The notes beneath the pieces were generated by a model, which was not told the origin of the DNA, did not search any database, and saw only the letters and a program-made list of their open reading frames with translations. From Modestobacter versicolor (GTDB taxonomy: Bacteria > Actinomycetota > Actinomycetes > Mycobacteriales > Geodermatophilaceae), in assembly GCF_014195485.1 (NCBI RefSeq), contig NZ_JACIBU010000001.1:3224001-3288000 (forward strand): a stretch of 64,000 nt of DNA. Reading direction: 5' to 3'. Shown one piece after another: positions 28,918 to 38,462 of the stretch. Within the stretch, counting starts at the first letter, position 1. Each line of letters starts with the position of its first letter. A program made the position numbers and the translations under genes.

Positions 28918-29862
28918 ATGAACGAGTTCGACCTGGTGCTGCCCACGGCGGTCGACGTCCGTGAGGTCGGGATGCGTGACGGGCTGCAGCTGGAGGACCC
29001 GCTGCCGCTGGCCGTCAAGCTGGGGATGCTGGAGGCGCTGGTCGCCACCGGTGTCCGGCGGATCGAGGTCACCTCCTTCGTCTCCCCCAAGGCGGTCCCC
29101 GCCCTCGCCGACGCCGACCAGGTCGCCGCCGAGCTGCACCGCTTCGACGGCGTGCACTTCTCCGCGCTGGTCGCCAACCCCCGGGGCGCGGTCCGCGCGG
29201 TCGACGCCGGCATCGCCTCCCTGGAGTACGTGGTGTCGGCGTCGGACTCGCACAGCCGGGCCAACGCCGGGCGCTCCACCGCCGAGGCGGTCGCCGCCGT
29301 CGGTGAGATCGCCGAGCTCGCCCACGGCGCCGGCGGCTCGCTCGAGGTGATCGTCGCGACCGCGTGGGACTGCCCGTTCGACGGCCGCACCCCGATCGCC
29401 CGCACCGTCGACGTCACGCGGGCCGCCGTCACCGCCGGGGCCGACCAGCTGTGCCTGGGCGACACCATCGGCACGACCACGCCGGTGCGGGTGGTGCGGC
29501 TGCTGGACGCCGTCCGCCGGGCCACCCCGGGCGTGCCGCTCGGCGTGCACTTCCACGACACCCGCGGCACCGGCCAGGCCAACGCGCTGGCCGCGCTCCA
29601 GGCCGGGGTCACCCAGCTCGACGCCTCGGTCGGCGGGCTCGGCGGCTGCCCGTTCGCCCCCGGCGCCAGCGGCAACATCGCCACCGAGGAGCTCGTCTAC
29701 TGGCTCGCCGACGCCGAGGTCGCCACCGGCATCGACCTGGACGCCGTGCTGGCCGCCGCCGCGGTCACCGAGCGGGCCGTCGGCCACGAGCTGCCCAGCT
29801 CGCTGCACCGGGCCGGGGGCCGCAACGTGCCGCGCGGGGCCGTGATGGGATCGGCGGTGTGA
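28918..29862 (+). CDS. mvaB: Hydroxymethylglutaryl-CoA lyase
   Basis: Cleaves HMG-CoA to acetyl-CoA and acetoacetate, the last step of leucine breakdown. The 314-aa TIM-barrel enzyme has VREVGMRDGLQLE (catalytic Arg and metal-binding Asp), TSFVSPKAVPALAD, GDTIGTTTP, VHFHDTRGTGQANALAAL (metal-binding His pair) and the signature GGLGGCPFAPGASGNIATE with the active-site Cys. Length is typical. Start ATG 28918. It overlaps the flavin reductase gene by 4 bp. Confidence 0.93.
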   Translation: MNEFDLVLPTAVDVREVGMRDGLQLEDPLPLAVKLGMLEALVATGVRRIEVTSFVSPKAVPALADADQVAAELHRFDGVHFSALVANPRGAVRAVDAGIASLEYVVSASDSHSRANAGRSTAEAVAAVGEIAELAHGAGGSLEVIVATAWDCPFDGRTPIARTVDVTRAAVTAGADQLCLGDTIGTTTPVRVVRLLDAVRRATPGVPLGVHFHDTRGTGQANALAALQAGVTQLDASVGGLGGCPFAPGASGNIATEELVYWLADAEVATGIDLDAVLAAAAVTERAVGHELPSSLHRAGGRNVPRGAVMGSAV

Positions 29863-30368
29863 GCGCAGGAGCACCCGACGTCCCACCGCAGGTCGTCGAC
29901 CCCCGGGTCATGCGCGACGTCCTGGGCCACTTCGTCTCCGGCGTCACCGTGGTGACCGCGATGGGCGCCGACGGCCCGGCGGGCTTCACCTGCCAGTCGT
30001 TCAGCTCGCTGTCGCTGGACCCGCCGCTGGTCGCCTTCGCGCCGTCCCGCACCTCGACCACCTGGCCGCGGCTGCGCGAGGCCGGCCGGTTCTGCGTCAA
30101 CGTGCTCGCCGAGGACCAGCACGGCCTGTCCGGGCAGTTCGCCCGCTCGGGCACCGACAAGTTCGCCGGGGTCGGCTGGGCGCCCAGCCCGCACGGCTCG
30201 CCGATGCTCGACGGCGGCGTGGCCTGGATCGACAGCGAGCTGTGGGCCGAGTACGACGGCGGTGACCACACCATCGTCGTCGCCCGGGTGCTCGACCTGG
30301 GCGCCGACGCCGCCCGCTCGCCGTTGCTGTTCCACCGCGGCGGCTACGGCCTCCGGGCCGCGGGCTAG
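29859..30368 (+). CDS. Flavin reductase family protein
   Basis: A 169-aa FMN-binding split-barrel protein of the HpaC/DIM6 family: FVSGVTVVTAMGADGPAGFTCQSFSSLSLDPPLV, then FCVNVLAEDQHGLSGQFAR and a late DHTIVVARVLDLG. Such proteins supply reduced flavin to monooxygenases or bind flavin themselves; no partner monooxygenase is adjacent. GTG 29859 overlaps the HMG-CoA lyase stop. Its TAG stop overlaps the stop of the convergent LOV phosphatase by 3 bp (shared CTAG). Confidence 0.88.
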   Translation: MSAGAPDVPPQVVDPRVMRDVLGHFVSGVTVVTAMGADGPAGFTCQSFSSLSLDPPLVAFAPSRTSTTWPRLREAGRFCVNVLAEDQHGLSGQFARSGTDKFAGVGWAPSPHGSPMLDGGVAWIDSELWAEYDGGDHTIVVARVLDLGADAARSPLLFHRGGYGLRAAG

Positions 30369-32662
30369 CCGAAGCGGAGCGCGATGACCGCGACGTCGTC
30401 GCGGCGGTCGGGGTCCGAGCCCACCGCGTGCACGCAGAGGTCGGCCGGCGTGGCGTCGACCGGGGCGCTCTCCAGCCGGGCCGCCAGCGAGGCGATCCCG
30501 GAGTCCAGGTCCTCCCCCGGCCGCTCGATCAGCCCGTCGGTGTAGGCGACCAGCGTCGACCCGGCCGGCAGCTCGACGGTGACCGACGCCCGGCGGTGCA
30601 GCGCGTCGACGCCGATGAGCAGGCCGGTGACGCCGTCCAGCAGCTGGACCGAGCCGTCGACGCCGCGCAGCAGCAGCGGGGGGTGCCCGGCGTTGCCCAG
30701 GGTCAGCCGCCACGGCCCGCCCTCGGCCGCGGGGCGCTCGGCCCGGCCGTAGACCATCGTCGCCATCGGGGCGACGTGCAGCCCCTGCACCAGCCGGTCG
30801 ACCCGGCCGAGGACCTCGCCCGGGTCGTTGTCGGGGGCGTCCCAGGCGCAGGCGCGCAGCAGGCCGCGCAGGTGCCCCATCGCGGCGGCCGCCGCGACGT
30901 CGTGACCCACCACGTCGCCGATCGCCAGCCCCACGGCGCCGTCGGGGAGGTGCAGCAGGTCGTAGAAGTCGCCGCCGACCTCGGCCGCGGTGGACGCGCT
31001 GAGGTAGTGCGCGGCAGCGGTGATGCCCGGGATCTCCGGCAGGTCGGGCAGCAGCGAGCGCTGCAGCGTCTCCGCGACCGTGTGCTCCTGCTGGTACAGC
31101 CGCACGTTGTCCATCGCCATCGCCGCCCGGCGGGAGAGGTCCCGGGCCAGGTCGACGTCGTCGGTGGTGAACCGGCGGCGCTCGTCGGTCATCACCAGGG
31201 CCATCGCCCCGAGCGTCCGGCGGCGGGCCACCAGCGGCACGGTGATCGCCGACGCCCCGCCGAGCGACCGGAAGAGCTCGGCGGTCGCCGGCAGCGGGAA
31301 CACCCGGTCGATGTCCTCCGGGGTCAGCTCCGCCATCAGCACCGGCTCGCTGGTGGTCAGCGAGCGACGGGTGGGCGAGCCCTCGGGCAGGTTGGCCGCG
31401 TGCAGCACGGCGAGCTCGGCCAGCTCCTCCTCGCGGCCGTCCTTGTGCCGGTGCGCGGTGTCGTGCACGACGCCGTTCTCGTCGACCAGGGTGAGGAACA
31501 CCCAGTCGGCCAGCAGCGGCACGCACAGCGAGGCGAGCCGGTCGAACAGGTCGGACATGTCCAGCGTGGCGCTCAGCGTGCTGGTGGCCTCGGCCATCAG
31601 CGCCAGCCGGCTCTGCGCCCGCTCGGCCTCGACCCGGGCGGCGTCGGCGGCGGCGTGCGCCTCCTCGGCGTCCCGGCGCGCGGCCTGCTCGGCGGCGAAG
31701 GCGGCCTTCCGGTCCTCCTCCACCCGCACCCGCTCGGTGACGTCGGTCTGCACGCCGACGAAGCTGACCAGCTCGCCCGCGCCGTCGAAGACCGGCGTGA
31801 CGGACAGCTGGTTCCAGAAGGCGGTGCCGTCCTTGCGGTAGTTCAGCAGCGTCGTGGTGACCGGCCGCCGGTCCTGGAGCGCCTGCCGCAGGTCCGCGAC
31901 GGCCTTCTGCTCGGTGGCCGGCCCCTGCAGGAACCGGCAGTTGCGCCCGACGCTCTCCTCGTAGGGGTACCCGGTGATCCGCGTGAAGGAGGGGTTGACC
32001 CAGACCAGCGGGTCGTCCTCCTGGCGCGGGTCGGTGATGGTGAAGGCGATGTCGGTGGCCACCACGGCCCGCTCGCGCAGCGCCTGCAGCTGCGCCTCGG
32101 GGTCGACCTCGGCGCCCGGCTTGTCCAGCTCCAGGAACACCACGAGGGACAACCGCTCGGGCCCGCCGTCCTGGGAGAGCGGGAAGCCGGTCACCCACAG
32201 CACCTGGTCCGACCCCGGGTCGGCGTCCGCGGCGCGCAGCTCGTCGGAGCTGCGCCGCGGCTGCAGCCGCACCGCCTCGCCGGCCACCGGCCGCCCCTGG
32301 GCGACCAGCGACAGGGGGCTGGAGGTCCGCGCCAGCGGGGCGTTGTTCAGGTCGGTCAGCCCGGCCGCGGCGCCCCAGGTGTCGACCGGCACCGGGAGCC
32401 GGACGTTGCCGGCGAGCTCGATGGCGGCGGTGTTCGCGTAGGTGACCGTGCCGGCGGCCTGGTCGATGACCAGGACGGCGACCGGGACGTCGGACAGGAC
32501 GCCGGGCAGCGCGGCGCGCGCGCCGCGCTCGTCGGTGCCGGAGACGACGGCCTCGGCGGCGCCGACGATGTTCGCCTGCCGCTGGACGGTCGCGGGCTCG
32601 TGGTCGACGGTCACCTGACCCCCGGCGAGGGCTGCGGTGGCCTCGGACGGGACGGTGGCCAC
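30365..32662 (-). CDS. PAS-LOV-GAF-PP2C blue-light sensor phosphatase
   Basis: A 765-aa cytosolic multi-domain sensor. A PAS domain (about 50-185) is followed by a LOV domain (about 195-312): TGYPYEESVGRNCRFLQGP holds the photoactive Cys242, NYRKDGTAFWNQL and VGVQTDVTER supply the flavin-contacting Asn, Asn and Gln. A coiled coil, a GAF domain (about 355-520) and a SpoIIE-type PP2C domain follow, with EVGGDFYDLLHL, IGDVVGHDVAAA, NAGHPPLLL, TDGLIERPGEDLD and DDVAVIAL. All key LOV and PP2C residues are present, so light-controlled dephosphorylation of an anti-sigma antagonist is likely but inferred. GTG 32662 has AGGTGAG upstream; GTG 32695, just behind a TAAGAT -10, is an alternative adding 11 residues. 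Confidence 0.9.
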   Translation of the reverse strand: MATVPSEATAALAGGQVTVDHEPATVQRQANIVGAAEAVVSGTDERGARAALPGVLSDVPVAVLVIDQAAGTVTYANTAAIELAGNVRLPVPVDTWGAAAGLTDLNNAPLARTSSPLSLVAQGRPVAGEAVRLQPRRSSDELRAADADPGSDQVLWVTGFPLSQDGGPERLSLVVFLELDKPGAEVDPEAQLQALRERAVVATDIAFTITDPRQEDDPLVWVNPSFTRITGYPYEESVGRNCRFLQGPATEQKAVADLRQALQDRRPVTTTLLNYRKDGTAFWNQLSVTPVFDGAGELVSFVGVQTDVTERVRVEEDRKAAFAAEQAARRDAEEAHAAADAARVEAERAQSRLALMAEATSTLSATLDMSDLFDRLASLCVPLLADWVFLTLVDENGVVHDTAHRHKDGREEELAELAVLHAANLPEGSPTRRSLTTSEPVLMAELTPEDIDRVFPLPATAELFRSLGGASAITVPLVARRRTLGAMALVMTDERRRFTTDDVDLARDLSRRAAMAMDNVRLYQQEHTVAETLQRSLLPDLPEIPGITAAAHYLSASTAAEVGGDFYDLLHLPDGAVGLAIGDVVGHDVAAAAAMGHLRGLLRACAWDAPDNDPGEVLGRVDRLVQGLHVAPMATMVYGRAERPAAEGGPWRLTLGNAGHPPLLLRGVDGSVQLLDGVTGLLIGVDALHRRASVTVELPAGSTLVAYTDGLIERPGEDLDSGIASLAARLESAPVDATPADLCVHAVGSDPDRRDDVAVIALRFG

Positions 32663-32702
32663 AGGCGTCTCACCTGGGTGTCGCTGGGACGGCACCCCGA
32701 CG

Positions 32703-32708
32703 ATCTTA
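32703..32708 (-). promoter_or_regulatory. -10 box of the LOV phosphatase gene
   Basis: TAAGAT on the minus strand, 7 bases before GTG 32695. It would give either a leaderless transcript starting at 32695 or a 33-base leader to GTG 32662. No clear -35 is visible. Confidence 0.45.
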
Positions 32709-32822
32709 CCGGCCGGTTCGGTTGCGCACCATCGAGAGGGGGTGGCGCGGCCTCCGCGCCGGTGCGTCGGCGCTCCCGCGGCGGGGTAGGGGCAGGGACG
32801 TCGCCACGAGAGAGGACGCGCC

Positions 32823-33635
32823 ATGGGACTGCTGAGCCGGCTCTTCGGCCGTGACCGCGGGCAGCGCTCGCCGTACGGCCCCGGGTACACCGACCCCTAC
32901 GCCGACCAGGGCTACGGCTACGCGGCGCGCCCGGAGCCCGCTCCCCGGGCGGCCCGGCCCGCGCAGAGCGAGGACGAGCGCGCCATCGAGCGGTACCGCT
33001 ACCTGCTGCGCACCGCTCCCCCGGACCAGGTCGAGGCGGCGCACGCCGAGGCCTTCGGCAAGCTGACCCCGGAGCAGCGGCGGCAGGTGCTCGAGCAGTT
33101 GTCGGCAGCGGTCCCGGCCGGTGAGCGACCGCGCGGCGACGACCCGCAGAGCCTGGCCCGGGCCGCGACCCGCGCCGAGTTCCGGCAGCCGGGCTTCCTG
33201 GAGCGCACCTTCAGCGGCGGCGGCACCGGCGGCGGGTACGGCGGCGGCTACGGGCCCGGGGGCTACGGCCGCGGCGGGGGCGGCTTCGGCATGGGCGGCG
33301 GCATGGGGATGGGCAGCATGATCGGCGGCAGCCTGCTGGGCACGGTCGCCGGCGTGGTGGTCGGCTCCGCCGTCGCCGACGCCCTCTTCGACACCGGCAT
33401 GGGCGACGGCGGCCTGTTCGGTGGCGGTGACGAGGAGGCCTACGCCGAGGGCTACCAGGACGGCGCGCAGGACGACGCCGGTGGTGACGCCGGTGGTGAC
33501 GCCGGTGGTGACGCCGGTGGTGACTACGACGCGGGCGGCTACGACGGCGGGGGCTTCGACGGCGGGGGCTTCGACGGCGGCGGGTTCGACGGCGGGGGCT
33601 TCGACGGCGGCGGGGACTTCGGCGGGGAGTTCTAG
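32823..33635 (+). CDS. Low-complexity Gly/Asp-rich protein, function unknown
   Basis: A 270-aa protein I do not recognise by function. Parts in order: a basic start MGLLSRLFGRDR, a Tyr/Pro/Gly-rich stretch, a charged helical region (about 45-125, EDERAIERYRYLL, KLTPEQRRQVLEQL), a Gly/Met-rich stretch, a glycine-zipper-like hydrophobic segment (SMIGGSLLGTVAGVVVGSAVADALF, about 160-184), and an acidic C-terminus made of DAGG units and then GGGFD units encoded by perfect short DNA repeats. The zipper could insert into or line a membrane. The start codon ATG 32823 is preceded by GAGAGAGGA. No partner is evident. Confidence 0.65.
   Translation: MGLLSRLFGRDRGQRSPYGPGYTDPYADQGYGYAARPEPAPRAARPAQSEDERAIERYRYLLRTAPPDQVEAAHAEAFGKLTPEQRRQVLEQLSAAVPAGERPRGDDPQSLARAATRAEFRQPGFLERTFSGGGTGGGYGGGYGPGGYGRGGGGFGMGGGMGMGSMIGGSLLGTVAGVVVGSAVADALFDTGMGDGGLFGGGDEEAYAEGYQDGAQDDAGGDAGGDAGGDAGGDYDAGGYDGGGFDGGGFDGGGFDGGGFDGGGDFGGEF
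33478..33525 (+). repeat. 12-bp coding tandem repeat, four copies
   Basis: GCCGGTGGTGAC is repeated four times without change, encoding (A-G-G-D)n in the acidic tail of the low-complexity protein. Perfect identity at third positions suggests recent slippage. Confidence 0.85.
33543..33615 (+). repeat. 15-bp coding tandem repeat, about five copies
   Basis: GACGGCGGGGGCTTC and close variants repeat about five times, encoding D-G-G-G-F units up to the end of the low-complexity protein. Confidence 0.85.
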
Positions 33636-34087
33636 CCCCTCCGGTCGGCCACCTCGGACTGGTGCCGCAGCCACAGCAGGCCCAGCACCGGCAGGGCGAG
33701 CGGGATGAACCCGTAGCCCTGCCCGTAGCCCGACCACACGGTGTCGTCGGGGAAGGCGGCGGGGTCGGCCAGGCTCAGCGTGCCGACCACCAGCACGCCG
33801 GCCAGCTCCACCGCGCAGGCCACCAGCGCCGTGCGGCGGCCGCCCCGGCCGCCGCGGGCCAGCCCGATCGTCGCCGCCACGTAGACGACGGCGGCCAGCG
33901 CGGAGAGGAGGTAGGCCAGCGGCGCCTCGTCGAACTGCACGGCCAGCTGGACGGCGGCCCGGGCGCCGGCGGCCAGAGCGAACACCCCGTAGACCGCGAC
34001 CAGCACCCGGCCCGGCCCCCGGGCGGTGTCCGCGGTGGCGCTGGTCGGCTCCGGCGGCGGGCCGCCCAGCGCGTCCTGGTCAGGCAC
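33632..34087 (-). CDS. Small membrane protein, unknown function
   Basis: A 151-aa protein with a polar 25-residue N-terminus and four hydrophobic segments (about 29-50, 56-77, 85-106, 121-141). The last loop WSGYGQGYGFIPLALPVLGLLWLRHQ resembles conserved actinobacterial integral membrane proteins of unknown function. GTG 34087 overlaps the end of the upstream membrane-protein gene by 8 bp, so the two are probably made together. It ends 4 bp inside the convergent low-complexity gene. Confidence 0.7.
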   Translation of the reverse strand: MPDQDALGGPPPEPTSATADTARGPGRVLVAVYGVFALAAGARAAVQLAVQFDEAPLAYLLSALAAVVYVAATIGLARGGRGGRRTALVACAVELAGVLVVGTLSLADPAAFPDDTVWSGYGQGYGFIPLALPVLGLLWLRHQSEVADRRG

Positions 34088-34445
34088 CGGTGACCTCCCA
34101 CAGGTCGAGCAGCCGCCACAGCATCACCGCGACGGCCAGCCCGGCGACGCCCACCACCGTGCCCGCCCAGCGGGTCGGCTCGGTGCGGGCCCACAGCAGG
34201 CCGGCGACCGGCAGCAGCACCACGCTGACCAGGTAGGCGAGGAACGTCGCCAGCTCGGCGGGGCGGTGCCCGCCGGCCATCGCGACGACCGTGACGACGG
34301 CCTGGGCCACCAGCAGCAGCTCCAGCAGGCCGACCCCGGCCAGGTGGGCCGTGCCGATCCGCCGGCGCAGCGCCGTGCTCAGGCCGCCGAGCACGGCCAG
34401 CGCGACGGCGACGACGGTCGCCGCGACGACGAGCGGGGTGCTCAC
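34080..34445 (-). CDS. Small four-helix membrane protein, unknown function
   Basis: A 121-aa protein that is almost all membrane: segments at about 5-25, 36-57, 65-84 and 92-113. No soluble domain or motif is recognised. GTG 34445 lies 7 bases behind TACCCT (34453-34458, minus strand), suggesting a leaderless transcript carrying this gene and the next membrane-protein gene, which overlaps it. Confidence 0.7.
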   Translation of the reverse strand: MSTPLVVAATVVAVALAVLGGLSTALRRRIGTAHLAGVGLLELLLVAQAVVTVVAMAGGHRPAELATFLAYLVSVVLLPVAGLLWARTEPTRWAGTVVGVAGLAVAVMLWRLLDLWEVTGA

Positions 34446-34467
34446 CCCTGGGAGGGTAGTGAGCGGC

Positions 34468-35460
34468 TCACCGGTGCACGGAGGACATGTCCGGGTAGCG
34501 GTCGCCGACCGCGGCCCCGGCCGGTGCGGCCTCGTCCAGCGCGCGCAGGTCGTCGTCGGTCAACTCGACGTCGGCGGCGCCGGCGTTCTCCTCGAGGTAG
34601 CTGACCCGCTTGGTGCCCGGGATGGGCACGATCGACGGGTTGCCCGCCCGGCCGGACTGCGCCATCACCCAGGCCAGCGCCAGCTGGGTGGCGGTCACGC
34701 CCTTGCCCTCCGCCAGCTCGCGCACCCGGTCGACCAGCTCGAGGTTCTTGCCGAAGGCCTCGCCCTGGAACCGGGGGTTGTGCCGGCGGAAGTCGTCCGG
34801 GGCGAGGTCGTCCACCGAGCGGATCTGCCCGGAGAGGAAGCCGCGGCCGATCGGTGAGTACGCGACGAAGCCGATGCCCAGCTCCGCGCAGGTGGCCAGC
34901 ACCCCGTCGTCCTCGGGGTCGCGGGTCCACAGCGAGTACTCGGTCTGCACCGCCGTCACCGGCTGGACGGCGTGCGCCCGGCGGATGGTGTCGGGGGCGG
35001 CCTCGGAGATCCCGGCGTGCCGGATCTTGCCGGCGTCCACCAGCTCCCTGAGCGCGCCCCAGGTCTCCTCGACCGGCACCGCGGTGTCGACCCGGTGCTG
35101 GTAGTAGAGGTCGATGACGTCGACCCCGAGCCGCTGGAGCGAGGCGTCGCAGGCGCGGTGCACGTACTCCGGCCGGCCGTTGATGCCCAGGAACGAGCCG
35201 TCCTCGCCCCGCTCGTTGCCGAACTTGGTGGCCAGCGTGACCTCGTCGCGACGGCCGGCGATGGCCTGCCCGACGAGCCGCTCGTTGGTGAACGGGCCGT
35301 ACATGTCGGCGGTGTCCAGGAAGGTGACGCCGAGGTCCAGGGCGCGCTGGATCGTCCGCTCGGCCTCGGCCTGGTCGCCGGTGCCGTAGAACTCGCTCAT
35401 CCCCATGCAGCCCAGGCCCTGGGCGGAGACGGTCAGGTCGCGCAGCGTGCGTGTGTCCAT
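34468..35460 (-). CDS. Aldo/keto reductase
   Basis: A 330-aa NADPH-dependent reductase of the AKR13/YakC-like group. [11 protein letters not shown] is at the N-terminus; the catalytic tetrad is visible as the D-x-x-x-x-Y of DTADMYG, the Lys of LATKFGN and the His of YYQHRVD; the C-terminal cofactor region reads [20 protein letters not shown]. The physiological substrate cannot be told. ATG 35460 has GGGGAGGGG upstream. It stands between the iron ABC genes and the small membrane proteins, with no obvious link. Confidence 0.92.
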   Translation of the reverse strand: MDTRTLRDLTVSAQGLGCMGMSEFYGTGDQAEAERTIQRALDLGVTFLDTADMYGPFTNERLVGQAIAGRRDEVTLATKFGNERGEDGSFLGINGRPEYVHRACDASLQRLGVDVIDLYYQHRVDTAVPVEETWGALRELVDAGKIRHAGISEAAPDTIRRAHAVQPVTAVQTEYSLWTRDPEDDGVLATCAELGIGFVAYSPIGRGFLSGQIRSVDDLAPDDFRRHNPRFQGEAFGKNLELVDRVRELAEGKGVTATQLALAWVMAQSGRAGNPSIVPIPGTKRVSYLEENAGAADVELTDDDLRALDEAAPAGAAVGDRYPDMSSVHR

Positions 35461-35489
35461 GCCCCTCCCCTGCCCGGGGCTGCTCCCGG

Positions 35490-36338
35490 TCAACCGGGGT
35501 GGTGGCCGGCCACCCGGCGCACCGGGCAGACGACGGGCGTCCCGGTGGTCGGGTCCGCCAGCACGACGGCCTCGACGCCGTACAGCTCGCGGACCAGCTC
35601 GGCGGTGACCACCTCGGCGGGTGTCCCCTCCGCGACGACCCGGCCGTCGCGCATCGCGACGAGGTGGTCGGCGTGCCGGCAGGCGGTGGAGAGGTCGTGC
35701 AGCACCAGGACGACGGTGCGGCCCTGCGCCGCGAGGTCGTGCACCAGGTCCAGCACCTCCAGCTGGTGGCCGAGGTCCAGGGCCGACGTCGGCTCGTCGA
35801 GGAGCACCACCGCCGTCTCCTGGGCGACGACCATCGCGATCCAGGCGCGCTGGCGCTGGCCGCCGGAGAGGGTGTCCAGCGGCCGGTCGGCGAGGGCGTG
35901 CAGGTCGGCGGCGGCCAGCGCCCGGTGCACCGCGGCGGCGTCCTCGGGCGACCACTGCCGCAGCAGTCCCTGGTGGGGGTGCCGGCCGTAGCGGACCAGG
36001 TCGCGGACGGTCAGCCCGTCGGGCGCCTCCGCCTGCTGCGGCAGCAGGCCGATCCGGCGGGCGGCGTCCCGGGTGCGCATCGTGGCGAGGTCGCGGCCGT
36101 CGAGCAGCACCGCGCCGCCCTCCGGCTGGTGCACCCGGGCCAGCGCGCCGAGCAGCGTCGACTTGCCGCAGCCGTTGGGCCCGACGACGGCCGTCACCCG
36201 GCCCGGCGGCAGGCGCAGGTCCAGGCCGTGCACGACCCGGGTGCCGTCGTAGCCGAGGTCCAGCCGCTCGGTGGCGAGGTCCGCCGGGTCGGCGGGGCGC
36301 TGCTCCCGGGTCGGCGGGGGTGCGTCCACGGTGCTCAC
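35490..36338 (-). CDS. Iron-siderophore ABC transporter, ATP-binding protein
   Basis: A 282-aa FecE/FepC-type ATPase: Walker [11 protein letters not shown]-loop LLPQQAEAP, signature [13 protein letters not shown], Walker [13 protein letters not shown] and the switch histidine in VLVLHD. It powers the two permeases encoded just upstream. GTG 36338 overlaps the permease stop by 4 bp. The transporter is divergently linked to a lipoprotein binding protein through a DtxR/IdeR box, so ferric-siderophore (or haem) import under iron control is the probable role. Confidence 0.94.
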   Translation of the reverse strand: MSTVDAPPPTREQRPADPADLATERLDLGYDGTRVVHGLDLRLPPGRVTAVVGPNGCGKSTLLGALARVHQPEGGAVLLDGRDLATMRTRDAARRIGLLPQQAEAPDGLTVRDLVRYGRHPHQGLLRQWSPEDAAAVHRALAAADLHALADRPLDTLSGGQRQRAWIAMVVAQETAVVLLDEPTSALDLGHQLEVLDLVHDLAAQGRTVVLVLHDLSTACRHADHLVAMRDGRVVAEGTPAEVVTAELVRELYGVEAVVLADPTTGTPVVCPVRRVAGHHPG

Positions 36339-37423
36339 GGGATCCTCCTGGTCCGGGTGGTCAGCAGCAGCCAGAGCAGGTACGGGCCGCCCACGACCGC
36401 GGTGACCAGGCCCGCGGGCAGCTCCAGCGGGGCGGCGACGGTGCGCCCCAGCAGGTCGGCGAGGAGCACGACCAGGGCGCCGGCCAGCGCCGAGCCGACC
36501 ACCGGGACACCGCGGGGGCCGGCGGCCCTGCGGGCGATCTCGGGAGCCAGCAGCGCGACCAGCCCGAGCGGGCCGGCCACCGCGACGGCGAGCCCGGCGG
36601 TGACGACGGCGGTCGCGATCACCGCGAGGCGGACCCGCCCGACCCGCGAACCCAGCCCGATCACCACGGCGTCGGCGAGCCGGAGCAGCCGCAGCTGCCG
36701 GCCGAGGACGACGGCCACCGGGAGGGCGACCGCCAGCCCGACGGCGAGCACGGCGACCGACGTCCCGGAGCGGCTGTTGAGGCTGCCGATGGTCCAGGGG
36801 AACGCCCGGTTCGCGCTGTCGATGTCGGCCCGGGCCAGCATCAGCTGGGTGAGCGCGCCGAGGGCCGCGCCGACGCCGAGGCCGACGACGAGGAAGCGGT
36901 GACCCTGCCGGCCGGCGCCCCCGGCCAGGCCGAGGGCGAGCGCGGCCGCGGTGGCCGAGCCGACCAGCGCGAAGGCCGACGGGGTGACGGTGGTGGACAC
37001 CGCCACGACGCTGGCCACCGCGAAGGCGGTCGCACCGTCGTTGAGGCCGATCGTGTCCGGGGTGGCCAGCCGGTTGCGGGCCAGGGTCTGCAGCAGCACA
37101 CCGGAGACGCCCAGCGCCGCGCCGACGGCGAGCCCGGCGGCCACCCGCGGCAGCCGCAGCTGCTGCACCAGCAGGACGTCGCGGGGCTCGCCGTCGCCGA
37201 GCACCGCGGGCAGGGTGTCGGCGAGCGGGAGCGGGATGGTGCCGACGGAGAGGCTGACCGCGACCGCGAGGAGCACCAGCGCGCCGAGCACGCCGGCGGC
37301 CAGCACCGCCCGGCGGTCGAGCAGCAGCGAGCGGCCGAGCAGCGCCGGCCGCCAGGTGCCCGGTGGCGCCGGCGCGGTGCCCGGGGCCGGAGCCGGGAGA
37401 GCCGGGTGCGCGGTGGCGGTCAC
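36335..37423 (-). CDS. Iron-siderophore ABC transporter permease 2 (FecCD family)
   Basis: A 362-aa permease with a 40-residue Pro/Ala-rich cytoplasmic start and about nine to ten membrane segments. FecCD motifs include [40 protein letters not shown] and the late [15 protein letters not shown], which contacts the ATPase. GTG 37423 overlaps the upstream permease stop by 4 bp. Pairs with the other permease as a heterodimer. Confidence 0.93.
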   Translation of the reverse strand: MTATAHPALPAPAPGTAPAPPGTWRPALLGRSLLLDRRAVLAAGVLGALVLLAVAVSLSVGTIPLPLADTLPAVLGDGEPRDVLLVQQLRLPRVAAGLAVGAALGVSGVLLQTLARNRLATPDTIGLNDGATAFAVASVVAVSTTVTPSAFALVGSATAAALALGLAGGAGRQGHRFLVVGLGVGAALGALTQLMLARADIDSANRAFPWTIGSLNSRSGTSVAVLAVGLAVALPVAVVLGRQLRLLRLADAVVIGLGSRVGRVRLAVIATAVVTAGLAVAVAGPLGLVALLAPEIARRAAGPRGVPVVGSALAGALVVLLADLLGRTVAAPLELPAGLVTAVVGGPYLLWLLLTTRTRRIP

Positions 37424-38412
37424 AGCGCGGGCAGCCGGTTCGAGCGGACCACCGCGACCAGCACCGGCGCGCCGATCAGCGCGGTGACGACGCCCAGCGG
37501 CATCTCGTAGGGCCGCACCAGCAGCCGGGAGGCGACGTCGGCGAGCAGCACCACCGCCGGCCCGAGCACCAGCGCGACGGCCAGCACCCGGCGGAGGTCC
37601 GGGCCCACCAGCGCGCGGGCGACGAACGGCACCACCAGCCCGACGAAGGCGATCGGCCCGGCGGCGGCGACCGCGCCGCCGACCAGCAGGGCGACCGCGG
37701 TCATCGCGGCGGCCCGGGACCGGGCGGGGCGGTGGCCCAGGCCGACCGCGACGGTGTCGCCGAGGGCGAGGGCCGACAACGGGCGGCTGGCGAGCACCGC
37801 CACCAGGAGGCCTGCCGCGAGCACCGGCCCGACCTGGCCGAGGGTCGCGACGTCCCGGCCGGCCACCGAGCCGACCGTCCAGAACCGCACCTCGTCGGCG
37901 GTCCGCTGGTCCAGCAGCAGGACGACGGAGGTCGCCGCACCGAGCAGCCCGGACAGCGCCGCGCCGGCGAGCACCAGCCGGACCGGGTCGTCACCGGTGC
38001 CGCGCAGCCGGGCGGCACCCAGGGCCAGCGCGCACCCGGCGCCGGCGCCCAGCACGGCGGCCCACGGGCCGAGGGTGGCCGCGCTCGCGCCGGAGGCGAT
38101 GACCAGGACGACGGCGAAGGACGCGCCCGCGCTCACCCCGAGCAGCCCCGGCTCGGCCAGCGGGTTGCGCGCGGCCGTCTGCAGCACGGCCCCGGCGACC
38201 CCGAGCGCGATGCCCACGGCGACGGCGACCACGGTGCGCGGCAGCCGCAGGTCCAGCACGGCGAAGCGCGCGTCGGCGTCCCCACCGCCGGCCAGCACCG
38301 GCAGCGCGCGGGCCGGACCCACCTCGCCGGCCCCGAGCACCAGGCTGAGCAGGACGGCGACCGCGAGGACCGCTCCTGCCGGCACGAGACCGCGCAGCAG
38401 CACCTGGCGCAC
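37420..38412 (-). CDS. Iron-siderophore ABC transporter permease 1 (FecCD family)
   Basis: A 330-aa permease with about ten membrane segments. Motifs: LRLPRTVVAVAVGIALGVAGAVLQTAARNPLAEPGLLGVSAGA and GPIAFVGLVVPFVARALVGPD. First gene of the permease-permease-ATPase operon. GTG 38412 (RQVLLRGL) is 120 bp from the divergent lipoprotein gene, with a DtxR/IdeR-type box in the middle. Confidence 0.93.
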   Translation of the reverse strand: MRQVLLRGLVPAGAVLAVAVLLSLVLGAGEVGPARALPVLAGGGDADARFAVLDLRLPRTVVAVAVGIALGVAGAVLQTAARNPLAEPGLLGVSAGASFAVVLVIASGASAATLGPWAAVLGAGAGCALALGAARLRGTGDDPVRLVLAGAALSGLLGAATSVVLLLDQRTADEVRFWTVGSVAGRDVATLGQVGPVLAAGLLVAVLASRPLSALALGDTVAVGLGHRPARSRAAAMTAVALLVGGAVAAAGPIAFVGLVVPFVARALVGPDLRRVLAVALVLGPAVVLLADVASRLLVRPYEMPLGVVTALIGAPVLVAVVRSNRLPAL

Positions 38413-38462
38413 GGACGTCCTCCCCCACCGCGGGCCCTCGGCAGGCCCTCGTCGACCACGAG

